From positions 24,531-88,530 of the forward strand of contig JBJHCR010000001.1 in NCBI GenBank assembly GCA_050486105.1: a DNA stretch of 64,000 bases, in the 5' to 3' direction. Below are positions 17,901-26,139 of the stretch, in pieces; positions within the stretch are counted from its first letter, which is position 1; the number at the start of each line of letters is the position of its first letter. The notes under the pieces were generated by a model. That model was not told the origin of the DNA. It saw nothing but the letters and a program-made list of their open reading frames with translations, and searched no databases. The stretch is from JAEXNA01 sp050486105 (lineage in GTDB: Bacteria > Vulcanimicrobiota > Xenobia > Xenobiales > JADMJV01). Both the position numbers and the translations under genes were made by a program.

Positions 17901-18489
17901 GTCTTTGCGCTCACGTTTTTCTGATATGGTGGGCAAAGGGTTGGCCGGGGCCGTCTTTGATGGCTTGCCCGAAGGCAAAAATAGCTTCTCTTACGAGCAG
18001 ATAGGGGAAGCCTTGGCGAAGGCTCAGGAGGAGTTGGGTTTGCCCATTTCGCTTGCCTTTCTGGATTCGGAGGCTGCCAACCCCAAGCAGCAGCGCATGC
18101 CAGCTGAAGCTCTCGAGCAGGAACTCTTTGACTGGGCGGACCGCCGAGTGACAAACTCCATGCGGGAAATGGAACAGACTTTACCCAACGCCGAGCAGGT
18201 AGTGCGCACGGTGCTCCTGGATGTGCTCGATGAGGGTTGGTCCGAGCATCTCGAGAAAATGGAAGCCCTCAAGCAGAGTGTGCACTGGCACGCCCTCGCA
18301 GAAAAGGATCCCGAGGTGGAGTTCAAGCTGCAGGGCTACGACCTATTTGCCGAGAGTTTCTCCGGCATGAATCGCCAGATGGCCCGCCGAGGCTTGGGTG
18401 ATCTTTTGGCCTATTTGTCGGTGTTCCAGGGTGGAGAACCATCGACCGCCAAAGCCAACGGAAGAGTTGAAGTCGTTCCTCTCCCCTAG
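14923..18489 (+). CDS. Divergent SecA paralogue with long N-terminal extension
   Basis: A 1188-residue DEAD-like ATPase of the SecA family. The first 180 or so residues are polar and probably disordered, so Walker A (MKTGEGKT) falls near residue 295 rather than near 105 as in E. coli SecA. Other motifs: 'DEVDEVLLDEARTPLILSG' (about 398), 'MSGTAKTSEAELVNLYGL', and 'SSSRRIDDQLIGRAGRQGAPG' (about 888). An extra helical block of about 80 residues follows the first nucleotide domain. The C-terminal SEC-C zinc motif is absent, and the segment around 'LAGRGANIKPDLVNF' carries an insert compared with the housekeeping protein at 32536. No ribosome site precedes ATG 14923; TAGAAT at 14908 could give a nearly leaderless mRNA. 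Accessory SecA proteins export special substrates; those here are unknown. Confidence 0.88.
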   Translation: MDRIAHLGQPGVNPKIGSGRSGKDSEGLGSAEHEPTDLLQIGLKVEGPVQGDSQAESGIVQTPRQLAGEGGVDNLQERSPAIQALTAADSQSWNQPLLLEDHQAESLQIELQANGQTITDQIFAAAHGTTPSAPSTTTGVSTTNTAVSEVSNHSSTLTADGSVQTRQAAKAAVKQTPEQPGSTPAQRLGLFRRLGHAFLSVLTPDPMSEFRKELEQVDSLETVAQELKTPEDFQAKTSDFKARLAAGASLEELRPEAYAVAREASRQALGMRAYECQVLGALAMDDGRIAEMKTGEGKTLAAVMPLYLNALMGQGAHLITVNDTLATRDAEEMGPVFERLGLSVGVVTETMTTEEKRAGYGADITYTTDRALGFDYLRDRTARSPSQRVQREPFFALIDEVDEVLLDEARTPLILSGTGSDNSQEYQFFNRVVKDLEIGTDILIDQEKQQAWLTDTGYERVETKLQAMHLTELLEGGGDPEEQERIQGDLDLCQQYFQTLTAEQEAFANLRAAERAKPGWLSRMRGAEWDQEGLEAARALYAEAKAQRLEQAETVPRFGLFTEENEHRVGFLDACVKAHALFQQGKDYLVSGDAVEIVDANKGRTSEGRRYNDGVHQALEAKEGVTVRRDQKITASITYPNLFKRYPRLAGMSGTAKTSEAELVNLYGLEVVPVPTNRPVIRKDEDDLVFATLEDKYQALAQEVAEDYQAGRPVMIGTLSVEHNVYVAKKLVEAGVPREVIQVLNAETVRGDKRLENQAISQAGRSGVVTVATNLAGRGANIKPDLVNFKELAEAVAEAQHQGRPVLVCLEKKAEAEWLQGWLAGMETSISQAGGEIPTTFSPVQIQYGEEAGTPLPGTLAEDTLVLRGQDFPTGGLTVYGTERSSSRRIDDQLIGRAGRQGAPGRSQFFLSLEDDLLRVFAASDLPKGQQLLTTPGVGVSDAGLTKLVAQAQFRVESKSFEARETTSEQDEVMNLQRQAFDGLRDEIVEGGLSLRSRFSDMVGKGLAGAVFDGLPEGKNSFSYEQIGEALAKAQEELGLPISLAFLDSEAANPKQQRMPAEALEQELFDWADRRVTNSMREMEQTLPNAEQVVRTVLLDVLDEGWSEHLEKMEALKQSVHWHALAEKDPEVEFKLQGYDLFAESFSGMNRQMARRGLGDLLAYLSVFQGGEPSTAKANGRVEVVPLP

Positions 18490-19610
18490 TTGTCCCCAAG
18501 CAACTTCACCAGAGACTGGCAGTAGATCGAAACCAAGGGCCCTAGCCTGGCGTCTCCAGGGGAGTTCACGGTATCTAGAGCAGCCAAAGTGGTGCTCACC
18601 GCGGTCAGCATGTTGCCCTTCTCCTTCTGCCCACTCCATTGCTGGGACAGTTGAAGTGCAGCGAAATTCCAGCGCTCTTGGTGGAGGCGAACCTCGGACT
18701 TGAACTCCGTTTCCGAAACCTGGCCGGATTGGAAACCCGCTGCTAGGTCCGTCAAGGACCGGAGATGTTCAGGCAAACCACACCCGGATTGGTTGTCGAG
18801 TTCCAGAGTCAGCAATGGAAGGAGGTCGGTGGACACCTCGTTCCAAATCGATTTCAGCGCTTGAAGTTGGAGTTCGAGAAAGGAAACGTCCCAAGACTCT
18901 TCTTCCAGGCCTTCGGTCAAGGAGTAGAGGATGTCGGCCACCGCGTTCAAATCCTGGGCTCTTTGGGGCAGAAGTTCCAGAACCAACTCTTCGAAATCCA
19001 GAAAGTCCGCCTCCCATGACTGCAATGCCTCGAAGAAGGCTTCTAAGTAGGATTCTCCGCCCTGATGTCGGCTGAGGCTCCAGAGGGTGAAGAGGTCTAA
19101 TTCCCAGCCTTCCACACCCGCTTGGGAGTGGGACAAGCTCAGCAATCTCTCGCAGGAATTCCGGATTTCCATTCCTGTCATGGTTCGGTGGCCCTCAGAC
19201 CAGAGAAGCAGATTCATCAACTCTTGGCGCAGACTCGGATTCTGCACAGGAACCTGGCTCACAGCGGATTTCAAGTATTCGGGGAGTCTGGGGTTCAAGT
19301 CTTGTCCGGAGAGAAATCGGGAAATCTGGTGGTAAGGTTTGTTCAGCCAGGCGTAGTCCGTAGGGCCTTCCTCGACCAAGATTTCTTGCAAGAGTTCCCC
19401 GGCCTCAAAAGTGAGCTCTCGATACTCTTCCTCAAGGGCCAGCCCGCAACGATATCTGGAGAGAAATCGCGCCTTCTTCTCTTTCAGGGTCCCCAAGGCG
19501 GTCTCGAGCCAGCCTCCCGTGGCTACGGGACTCTCGAGCAATCTTTCCTCTAGGGAGATGAACCAGGTGTTGAGCTGGAGTTCAAAGGGGTGAGAAATGA
19601 GCTTGTTCAT
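18486..19610 (-). CDS. Unknown helical protein next to the SecA paralogue
   Basis: A 374-residue protein without a signal peptide or membrane segment. It is Leu/Glu-rich and should be all-helical ('LEEEYRELTFEAGELLQEILVEEG', 'LDFEELVLELLPQRAQDL'). I do not recognise a family. The stop codon overlaps that of the SecA paralogue (convergent). The start at 19610 has a strong AGGAGGT ribosome site. About 37 bp upstream lies a direct repeat of TTCCGAAT that also precedes the gene at 26484. The composition would suit a chaperone or adaptor; that is only a guess from context. Confidence 0.72.
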   Translation of the reverse strand: MNKLISHPFELQLNTWFISLEERLLESPVATGGWLETALGTLKEKKARFLSRYRCGLALEEEYRELTFEAGELLQEILVEEGPTDYAWLNKPYHQISRFLSGQDLNPRLPEYLKSAVSQVPVQNPSLRQELMNLLLWSEGHRTMTGMEIRNSCERLLSLSHSQAGVEGWELDLFTLWSLSRHQGGESYLEAFFEALQSWEADFLDFEELVLELLPQRAQDLNAVADILYSLTEGLEEESWDVSFLELQLQALKSIWNEVSTDLLPLLTLELDNQSGCGLPEHLRSLTDLAAGFQSGQVSETEFKSEVRLHQERWNFAALQLSQQWSGQKEKGNMLTAVSTTLAALDTVNSPGDARLGPLVSIYCQSLVKLLGDN

Positions 19611-19646
19611 TGGGGATACCTCCTATTCTCAGTGTAGCGGTTGGAG

Positions 19647-19665
19647 TTCCGAATCCATTCCGAAT
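19647..19665. promoter_or_regulatory. Direct-repeat regulatory motif, copy 1
   Basis: TTCCGAATCCATTCCGAAT: two TTCCGAAT half sites 11 bp apart, between divergent genes at 19610 (minus) and 19734 (plus). The same 19-mer with one base changed occurs at 26543-26561. The one-helical-turn spacing suits a dimeric activator. The binding protein is unknown. Confidence 0.5.
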
Positions 19666-19733
19666 TCGCCGAAACGGCGTTAAACTTTAGAGCTTTTCTA
19701 GACGGCACCGAGTCCAATCGTTAGGCTTTTTTT

Positions 19734-22700
19734 ATGGACAACAACATCTCTAACCCCAATCGTCAGATCTCGACTCAACCAACGCTCCCAACCACTCAAA
19801 CTCCCACCCCTTCAGCGAAAGCTCGGGCCATTTTGCAAATGGTGACGGGACCAAAATCCGAACGCGTCTCAGAGCTGACCCAGAAGCTCGAGAACACGGT
19901 CCAAAGGCTCAGTGGCGCCCTAGCAGAGGTGCAAGTTTCCTCCGAGGAGCTCCAACCCCCTCAACTTCCGAGCAGTTCAGGTTCGGGGCCAGGAACTGAG
20001 CACCAGCAGAGACGAGAGGCCCTAAAGCAAGCCGAAGCGCAGACCCGGAGCGGAGCCGTGTTCAACGCCAATGAAGATGTCACCGCCATTTTTCAGGCCA
20101 CTCGAGGACGATTGGGTACTGACAAAACGGCCCTGCGAGAACTCTTTTGGGATCGCTCGCCTGAACAACTGCGGGCCATCTCGGAAACGTACGGAGATCG
20201 TTATCCTGATCGAGACCTCTGGAAAGATCTCGAAAGAGATCTGGGGAATCCTAGGGACAGACAGATGCTGGCCTCCCTTCGCGAAGGGGATCGGGTGACC
20301 GCAGCAAGCGCTGCACTCGTGGATGCCACCACGGGGTTAGGCAACAAAGGGCGAGTTGAGTTCGTCTTGGAGAGGCTGGCACCGGAGGAGGTGAGCCTGG
20401 TTCAAGAACGCTATCGACAAGATCATCCTAACGGACGCTCCTTGCAGGACTGGACGGACCGAAACTTCAAAAATGAAGCTCGAGACCGGGTGACTTCTCT
20501 CCTGGAAGGCGATCCCCAAAGCGCGCAAATCTCACAGATGCAAGAGAATCTCCGCAAACGTAACGGCAACGAGGTGCTGGCGGAGCTGCGTTCTCTGGAC
20601 CCCGAAGCTCGGAAAGAGTTCGTAGAGTCTTTCGATACCCAAGCCAAGGATGGTGAGAAACTTCAAGATCGGATCCAAGCCGCGCTGAGAGGGACGAATC
20701 GAGACCAGGCTTTGGCTCTCATGGAGGGCAACGATGCTCGAGCCGACGCGGTCTTAATTCAAGATGCCGTCGACGGACTTGGCTCGAATAGAACCAAGCT
20801 GTGGAGGGCTTTGGGTTCAGAGATTCCCGATCCCCAAGAACGCCGAGAGCATCTCGAAAGAGTCGAGGCGGAGTACGACAATATGTACGGACCCGAGAGT
20901 CCGAAGCGAGGAAAATCTCTTCGTGCACGTCTAGCCTCGGAATTGAGCGGTGAACATCTCGAGAGAGCTCAATTCCTACTCGGTGACGGAGAGGTTCCTG
21001 CCGGTCATCAAATTCGCTATGCCGTGAGCGGGTCGAAGAAGAGCGGCCAAGACTTGGCTCGGCTCGTCGAACAGCACGGTCCGGATAAAGCGAGGGAACT
21101 GTACGCTGAAGCGACGCGATCGCAAGCCTTTCCCTCTGGGCGAAGCCTGGATGACGACGTGCAGTCTCGGTTGGGAGGACGAGGTCGATTTGAAGCCAAA
21201 ACCGCTTTGCTCGGAACCCCTGAGACCCCTGAAGACAAGGTCGCTCGGACCGTAGAGCGCACCCGTTTCGAAACGAAAGGCTTGGGTGGAGTTTTCACCA
21301 ACACCGACAACATTCTGGTGCAAAACACCGAGCGAGCCCAGGAAGCTCTTGAAAACCTTAAGGCCGCTCGAGAATCGGGGGATCAGGAAGCTCAAAAAGA
21401 GTGGACTTTGCGAATCGATGAGCTCACGGGGTACGCCTCAGAGGACACCGAGGTCTTCCGCGCCGAGAAAGACGGGGCCACCGAAGTCACCGCTGGGGTT
21501 GCCGCCGGGGTCGCTGCGGCCGTCGCCATTGGTGTTACCGGGGGAGCAGCGGCACCGGCTATCGCCGTCGCCGCTGGAGCCACCGCTGGAGCGGCCGCCA
21601 ACTACGGAGTTCGCAACGTCATGGCGGGCAACGCCTACGATCAAGGCGATGCTATGAAAGACCTGGCCATCGGAGCAGTAGAAGGTCTGGGGGTCAAAGG
21701 GGGCGCGGTCGCCGGTCGAATTGTTCGGGAAGGTCTCGACTCTAAAGTGAAGAGCGTGGCTGCCAACCGCTGGCTGGGAGGTACCCTTCAAGCAGCTGCT
21801 GACGGCGCGGTCGGTGGTGCCATGCTCGGGGCAGCGGATAGCGCCTTAGGTCGAGACACTTGGGACGATGGTTTGGGTTCCGGACTGGAAACGGTAGTAT
21901 TTTCCACAGGGCAGGGGAGCCTTTTCGGCACTGCCATAGGAGGCGGACTCGGCGCCGGTCTGGGTGGGATAAGCCGCGGGGGCAAAGCATTCCTAGCGAA
22001 TGACGTGGTCTCCGAGGGGGGAGATCGAGTACGCTCGATGATGGGCAGACCTCGATCCCGTGAGCTGCCAATTGAGGAGTTCGACCAAGCGGTCATCGAA
22101 GCTAGGAAGGCCTCTCCGCCACCAAGTCCTCAACAGCAGGTCCGAAATCAAGAGCTTTGGAGTAACCGGGCCTACTTGGACTCTCAAAATTATCGCAACC
22201 TCGACGTCAAGCAGCGGGAAAACTTCGACTTTCTGGCCAAGGCGGTGACTGAAACCGGCGAACAGGGAGAACGCGCGGGGGCTGCCTTGGTAGGAATGTT
22301 GGAATCCGGAAAGCTGCTAAAGACCACCACCGATGGGAGCAGTGTTCTGGATAATCTTCGCTCTTTGCGCGAGAACCCTCGACTCCCCCAGGTGGGCCCA
22401 GAAGCCGATGAGCTCTTTTTGTCGACCTTGAGAATAGTAGACAACCCCGGAGCGATCCATCAGGCTCAGCGTGGGACCTGTGCTGCCGCAACGATACAGT
22501 TTCTGCACGCAACGAGCGACCCTGCGGACTTTGTCAGAGTGATGGATGGCTTGACTTCGCAAGGAGTGGTGACCACCAAGGGTGGGTTCGAACTCAAGGT
22601 GAACAAATCAGCTTTCGAGCAACTCGGATTCGATCCAAGAACGGGTACCAGGATTGAGTCTAGGATGAGCATTGATGATCGGGGCGAAGAGGTGTTTCTC

Positions 22701-23465
22701 GCCAGCAATCGAGGCCCTGTATCCCGAATTTATCAAAGCACCGCTATGGATAGCGTCGGCGATTTAGTTGTTAAGGGGCATATCGCTGAATACGACAACT
22801 TGATCATGAAGATCGACACAACGGACGCAAACGGAAATCCTGTGCAACGAGAGTTGGGGCCAGAAGGAGTCGGGGTCTATACCTTCGCTCAGATGAATGG
22901 CTCGGACTACAATCGAGGCGGTTTTCGCTTGAGAGAATCAGCCACAGGAGACATCCTCAGGGATCCGTCCCCGAACTCTCCTGGGGTCGTCGTCTTGGAT
23001 GGGCTCAGACCAGAACAGCAGAAAGGATTGATGAGCAGAATGTTGGGCCATAGAGTCCGTGCTCAAGAACTGGCTCCCGATGCCCTTGCTCTCAGCGCCC
23101 AAAACCCCCAGCCGAGCTTCACCGCAGATGGTCTCACCCTTCGCGATCGACGGGCTTACCAAGCCGTAATCCTGGGTGCGATCAAGGCGCAGAAAGAGGG
23201 AGTACCGATGACCGTAGGGTTGAAATGGGGTGATGGAGGTCACGCAGTGTCAGTCATGGGATTCACCGATGACGGCCGCTTACTGATCAGAAATCCCCAA
23301 GTGGTCGGGAGGGACGTTTGGGAGCCTGGCGACCTTTCCCCCCGCCGAGACTCCGATCCGGAAAGCATCGGAGCAGCCCTATCCGAGGCGGGATTCAGCG
23401 CCATCGAGCCCCAAGAGTTTTTTAGGCATCTTAGGACTGCGCGTGTTGCTCGGGTTCCCCAGTGA
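19734..23465 (+). CDS. Annexin-like repeat protein with C-terminal papain-like cysteine peptidase
   Basis: A 1243-residue multidomain protein. Residues 1-110 are Ser/Thr/Pro/Gln-rich. Residues about 113-500 hold five annexin-like helical repeats; clearest are 'FQATRGRLGTDKTALRELFWDRSPEQLRAI' (from about 118), 'VDATTGLGNKGRVEFVLE' (about 195) and 'IQDAVDGLGSNRTKLWRAL' (about 340), with the GLGTD-like turn that binds Ca2+ in annexins. Two glycine-zipper blocks follow (about 583-630 and 690-750). The C-terminal domain has a plausible catalytic triad: Cys916 in 'QRGTCAAATIQFL', His1170 in 'DGGHAVSVMGF' and Asn1187 in 'LLIRNPQ'. The domain order suggests a secreted effector or toxin that binds membranes; that is inference. 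No ribosome site precedes the ATG, so translation may be leaderless. Confidence 0.8.
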   Translation: MDNNISNPNRQISTQPTLPTTQTPTPSAKARAILQMVTGPKSERVSELTQKLENTVQRLSGALAEVQVSSEELQPPQLPSSSGSGPGTEHQQRREALKQAEAQTRSGAVFNANEDVTAIFQATRGRLGTDKTALRELFWDRSPEQLRAISETYGDRYPDRDLWKDLERDLGNPRDRQMLASLREGDRVTAASAALVDATTGLGNKGRVEFVLERLAPEEVSLVQERYRQDHPNGRSLQDWTDRNFKNEARDRVTSLLEGDPQSAQISQMQENLRKRNGNEVLAELRSLDPEARKEFVESFDTQAKDGEKLQDRIQAALRGTNRDQALALMEGNDARADAVLIQDAVDGLGSNRTKLWRALGSEIPDPQERREHLERVEAEYDNMYGPESPKRGKSLRARLASELSGEHLERAQFLLGDGEVPAGHQIRYAVSGSKKSGQDLARLVEQHGPDKARELYAEATRSQAFPSGRSLDDDVQSRLGGRGRFEAKTALLGTPETPEDKVARTVERTRFETKGLGGVFTNTDNILVQNTERAQEALENLKAARESGDQEAQKEWTLRIDELTGYASEDTEVFRAEKDGATEVTAGVAAGVAAAVAIGVTGGAAAPAIAVAAGATAGAAANYGVRNVMAGNAYDQGDAMKDLAIGAVEGLGVKGGAVAGRIVREGLDSKVKSVAANRWLGGTLQAAADGAVGGAMLGAADSALGRDTWDDGLGSGLETVVFSTGQGSLFGTAIGGGLGAGLGGISRGGKAFLANDVVSEGGDRVRSMMGRPRSRELPIEEFDQAVIEARKASPPPSPQQQVRNQELWSNRAYLDSQNYRNLDVKQRENFDFLAKAVTETGEQGERAGAALVGMLESGKLLKTTTDGSSVLDNLRSLRENPRLPQVGPEADELFLSTLRIVDNPGAIHQAQRGTCAAATIQFLHATSDPADFVRVMDGLTSQGVVTTKGGFELKVNKSAFEQLGFDPRTGTRIESRMSIDDRGEEVFLASNRGPVSRIYQSTAMDSVGDLVVKGHIAEYDNLIMKIDTTDANGNPVQRELGPEGVGVYTFAQMNGSDYNRGGFRLRESATGDILRDPSPNSPGVVVLDGLRPEQQKGLMSRMLGHRVRAQELAPDALALSAQNPQPSFTADGLTLRDRRAYQAVILGAIKAQKEGVPMTVGLKWGDGGHAVSVMGFTDDGRLLIRNPQVVGRDVWEPGDLSPRRDSDPESIGAALSEAGFSAIEPQEFFRHLRTARVARVPQ

Positions 23466-23545
23466 CAACTCCAGAAGGGCGCGATTTTTTGGACTTTTCT
23501 GAGTCAGTCCTGGTTATTGGATAACCTTCGAGGTAAGCTTGAACT

Positions 23546-25162
23546 ATGAGGCCATCCCGTTCTCGAGGATTTTCTGCAGGAGGTGCTTTGGTCATGGTGG
23601 CTATTGTGGCCATCCTGGCCGGAGCTCTAAGTCGATTAGTGGTCAACCATCTCTATCTTGGACAGCGCCTGGAGAACGGTTCCCGAGCCCTGAACTTGGC
23701 CAAATCGGCCACCGCTCAGGCGGTGGCCGAACTGATCGCCGATCAAGGTTTCGGAACCACCGAAGAGGCTTCCGCTACGGTACGGTTGGAGATCGAGGGT
23801 GGGCTAGGCCTGCTCACTTTCTCGGAAGCTCAGGCCTCAGCCTTGGGCATCTCCTGCTCTACCAATAATCTGGAATCGACAACCGCGATCCAAGCACCCG
23901 ATGGAAAATCGGTGAGGGGTTCAACGGTTCGACTGCTGGCCCAAGGCCGATTCGGCGGGGTCACTCGAACGGTGGAATCGGTGATCGAAATTCCTCAGTT
24001 TCCTTGGGCTGTGGCTGCGGGGGGGAAGGTCAGCCTTGAGCAAGGTGTCCTCATCGGCTCCTTGCCCGAAGGAGTTTGGCCTCCGGTCTTGGAGGACTTG
24101 CTTCCGGCTGACGTAGTGTCGAACTCCGACTCAGGCGACGCGGTGATTCTAGCCCGGCAAACCACGGTCTTGGGAGATGTGGAAACTCCTGGAAGGGTCC
24201 AACTCGGAGACGACACAGTGCTGATCGAAGGAGCTATCTTGGAAGGAGCAGCTCCGTTGTCTATTCCGCTGCTCGATGCTAGTCAGTACGATCCTCTGCT
24301 CTCCGGTTTAGAGTACGATGATCTCACCTCCACTGCCGAGGTCTTCGAGCCTCTCACCCTAATGGGAGTTGCTCGAAGCGATCTAAGCTTGAGTCTACCC
24401 GGTGGATTGATTCTTCAAAAAGCCCAGCTGTTTGTGGACGGCGATCTGTGGATTCAAGGCACTCTAGAGGGAGAAGGTGTCCTAGTGGTCACCGGAGATC
24501 TCACTTTGGAGGGTCTGGCAAATCTTGAAGGTGCAACCAAACTCGCCCTCCTGGCTGATGGCCGGGTCTCCCTGCAAGGGCGTGGCCCCACAGAGAGTAA
24601 GTTTCGTGTGCTGGTCTTCTGTGGTCAGGGGGTCGAGGTTGGCAGAATGACCTTGGTCGGCTCGCTGGTTGCAGGTCAAAGTGGAGCCGATGTCAGGCTC
24701 TCGGAAACGTATCTGGTCGCCGAAAAAGCGGCCTCACCGGAAGTGAGTAAAGAGTTCTACATAGGGACCCTTGATCCCAACAACCCGCGCTACCACGACG
24801 AGAGCGTTAGCGACATCCCCCCTCCGTCCGGGTCCCTACTTAGGCTCAAATTTTGGCGAGAGACCGAGGCAGACTATCCTGTAGAAGTTGAGTTTCAGTA
24901 CCGGCAGAATCCGCCCTATTTTTGGACTATCGCCAACGCCGCAGACACCTGGCGAGTGCAAACCGAGTTGAGCTGGCTCTTGGATGATTGGACCGAAGTG
25001 CCGAGAGATGAATGGGTTGAGACCATTCTGGATCGATTTCCGCTGAGCAGTTTCACCGAACAGATAACCAGTGAATCCGCCACCAGTTCCTTTGGGTCTG
25101 ATTTGTCCCACTTGATACCGGTTAAGGATCGCATAAGGATGATCTCTTGCTTCGAGCACTGA
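23546..25162 (+). CDS. PilX/GspK-like pseudopilin with beta-solenoid-like body
   Basis: A 538-residue protein with a short basic leader, a prepilin-type site (RG before FSAGGALVM) and one hydrophobic helix (about residues 8-28). The usual Glu at +5 is absent, as in PilX/GspK minor pilins. The body contains short strands with repeating hydrophobic and glycine pattern ('LWIQGTLEGEGVLVVTGDLTLEGLANLEGATKL'), like the polymer-forming beta-solenoid of bactofilins. It heads a three-gene pseudopilin set with overlapping ends, and a PilC/GspF-type gene lies 4 kb downstream. Likely role: a minor tip subunit of a type IV pilus or type II secretion pseudopilus. Confidence 0.75.
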   Translation: MRPSRSRGFSAGGALVMVAIVAILAGALSRLVVNHLYLGQRLENGSRALNLAKSATAQAVAELIADQGFGTTEEASATVRLEIEGGLGLLTFSEAQASALGISCSTNNLESTTAIQAPDGKSVRGSTVRLLAQGRFGGVTRTVESVIEIPQFPWAVAAGGKVSLEQGVLIGSLPEGVWPPVLEDLLPADVVSNSDSGDAVILARQTTVLGDVETPGRVQLGDDTVLIEGAILEGAAPLSIPLLDASQYDPLLSGLEYDDLTSTAEVFEPLTLMGVARSDLSLSLPGGLILQKAQLFVDGDLWIQGTLEGEGVLVVTGDLTLEGLANLEGATKLALLADGRVSLQGRGPTESKFRVLVFCGQGVEVGRMTLVGSLVAGQSGADVRLSETYLVAEKAASPEVSKEFYIGTLDPNNPRYHDESVSDIPPPSGSLLRLKFWRETEADYPVEVEFQYRQNPPYFWTIANAADTWRVQTELSWLLDDWTEVPRDEWVETILDRFPLSSFTEQITSESATSSFGSDLSHLIPVKDRIRMISCFEH

Positions 25163-25551
25163 GGTTGTCGCCCAGTGACTCCGGCTTTAGCCTGGGCGAG
25201 TTCGCCTTGGTGAGCTGCCTGGTCTGTATGCTGCTGATTTCCTTGGTGAATCTATTTCCCTCGAGTCTGATAGCGGTGAACAGCAGCCAGCAACGGCAAC
25301 AGGCCTATAACTTGGCTCAGAATGCGCTGGCGATGGTCCAGGCGCGATCGTTCACCAGCCTCCATCAGGGGCCACTGGACCTGCCAGAGTTGGAGGTTCC
25401 TCCGGGCTACGAACTGTCCATAACCGTCACTCCGGTGGATCCCTATTCCTTCGACCACCTCAAGCGAGTGTCTGTTCGGGTGGATTGGCAGGTCCGACAG
25501 CGGAATCTGAATCTGGCGGAGGATCTCCTTGTTCACCCAGCCCGTCCATAG
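25147..25551 (+). CDS. Type IV pilin-like protein (PilV/GspI-like)
   Basis: A 134-residue pseudopilin: leader 'LSPSDSG' then 'FSLGEFALVSCLVCMLL', in which Phe +1 and Glu +5 of mature pilins are conserved and the hydrophobic helix follows. A short C-terminal beta domain is predicted ('YELSITVTPVDPYSFDHLKRVSVRVDW'). A TTG start within the end of the upstream gene (16-bp overlap) indicates coupling. Confidence 0.78.
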   Translation: MLRALRLSPSDSGFSLGEFALVSCLVCMLLISLVNLFPSSLIAVNSSQQRQQAYNLAQNALAMVQARSFTSLHQGPLDLPELEVPPGYELSITVTPVDPYSFDHLKRVSVRVDWQVRQRNLNLAEDLLVHPARP

Positions 25552-26119
25552 GAACAACTCTAAGCGGACAAATCACTCTGGCTCAGGCCTGACCTTGGCG
25601 GAGGTCCTGGTTGTTGCCACCTTGATGGTTCTTCTCTTGAGCTTGATTCTCGGTATCCTCTTGAGTTCTTTTCGGGTTTCCGCTGATGGGGCATCGAAAG
25701 TTGAACTCGAGCAAAGACTGCTGCTTCTCGCACAGAGATTGACAACGGACCTCAAGATGGCCTCTAAGAGTTCGGTGCAGGTTCTCGGACCCTCTCTATC
25801 CATTCACCGTCGTCTCAAGAACCCAACTTTGCTGGCCTGGGATACCGACCTGGTGATCTATAGGCTGCTGGATCAGGGACTTGAGCGACGAGTTGTGCCG
25901 GCTCCGGTGACCGATCGCCCATTTCGACCCTCCTCGGAATCCGAATGGCAAGCCCTCTTGAGTGCGCAAGCTCAGGAGGTTCGGATCTTCTCCGATGTGT
26001 CGGAGTTTGAGGTGGAGGTCGGCAAGGAGGCCCTGGTCACCTTTAGCTTGTTGGTGACTCAGGGCCACAGACGAGGCCGTGTTCAGCGCGTAGTCTTTTT
26101 GCCACAGTCCGGAGGATAG
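25529..26119 (+). CDS. Type IV pilin-like protein (PilW/GspJ-like)
   Basis: A 196-residue pseudopilin. The prepilin motif is 'SG-LTLAEVLVVATLMVLLL' with Glu +5 present and a long hydrophobic helix (about residues 20-48), then a globular domain beginning with the 'ELEQRLLLLAQRLTTDLKMA' helix usual for PilW/GspJ. The likely TTG start overlaps the preceding gene by 23 bp. Last of the three pseudopilin genes. Confidence 0.78.
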   Translation: MFTQPVHRNNSKRTNHSGSGLTLAEVLVVATLMVLLLSLILGILLSSFRVSADGASKVELEQRLLLLAQRLTTDLKMASKSSVQVLGPSLSIHRRLKNPTLLAWDTDLVIYRLLDQGLERRVVPAPVTDRPFRPSSESEWQALLSAQAQEVRIFSDVSEFEVEVGKEALVTFSLLVTQGHRRGRVQRVVFLPQSGG

Positions 26120-26139
26120 GGCATTTTCATGACTCTTCT

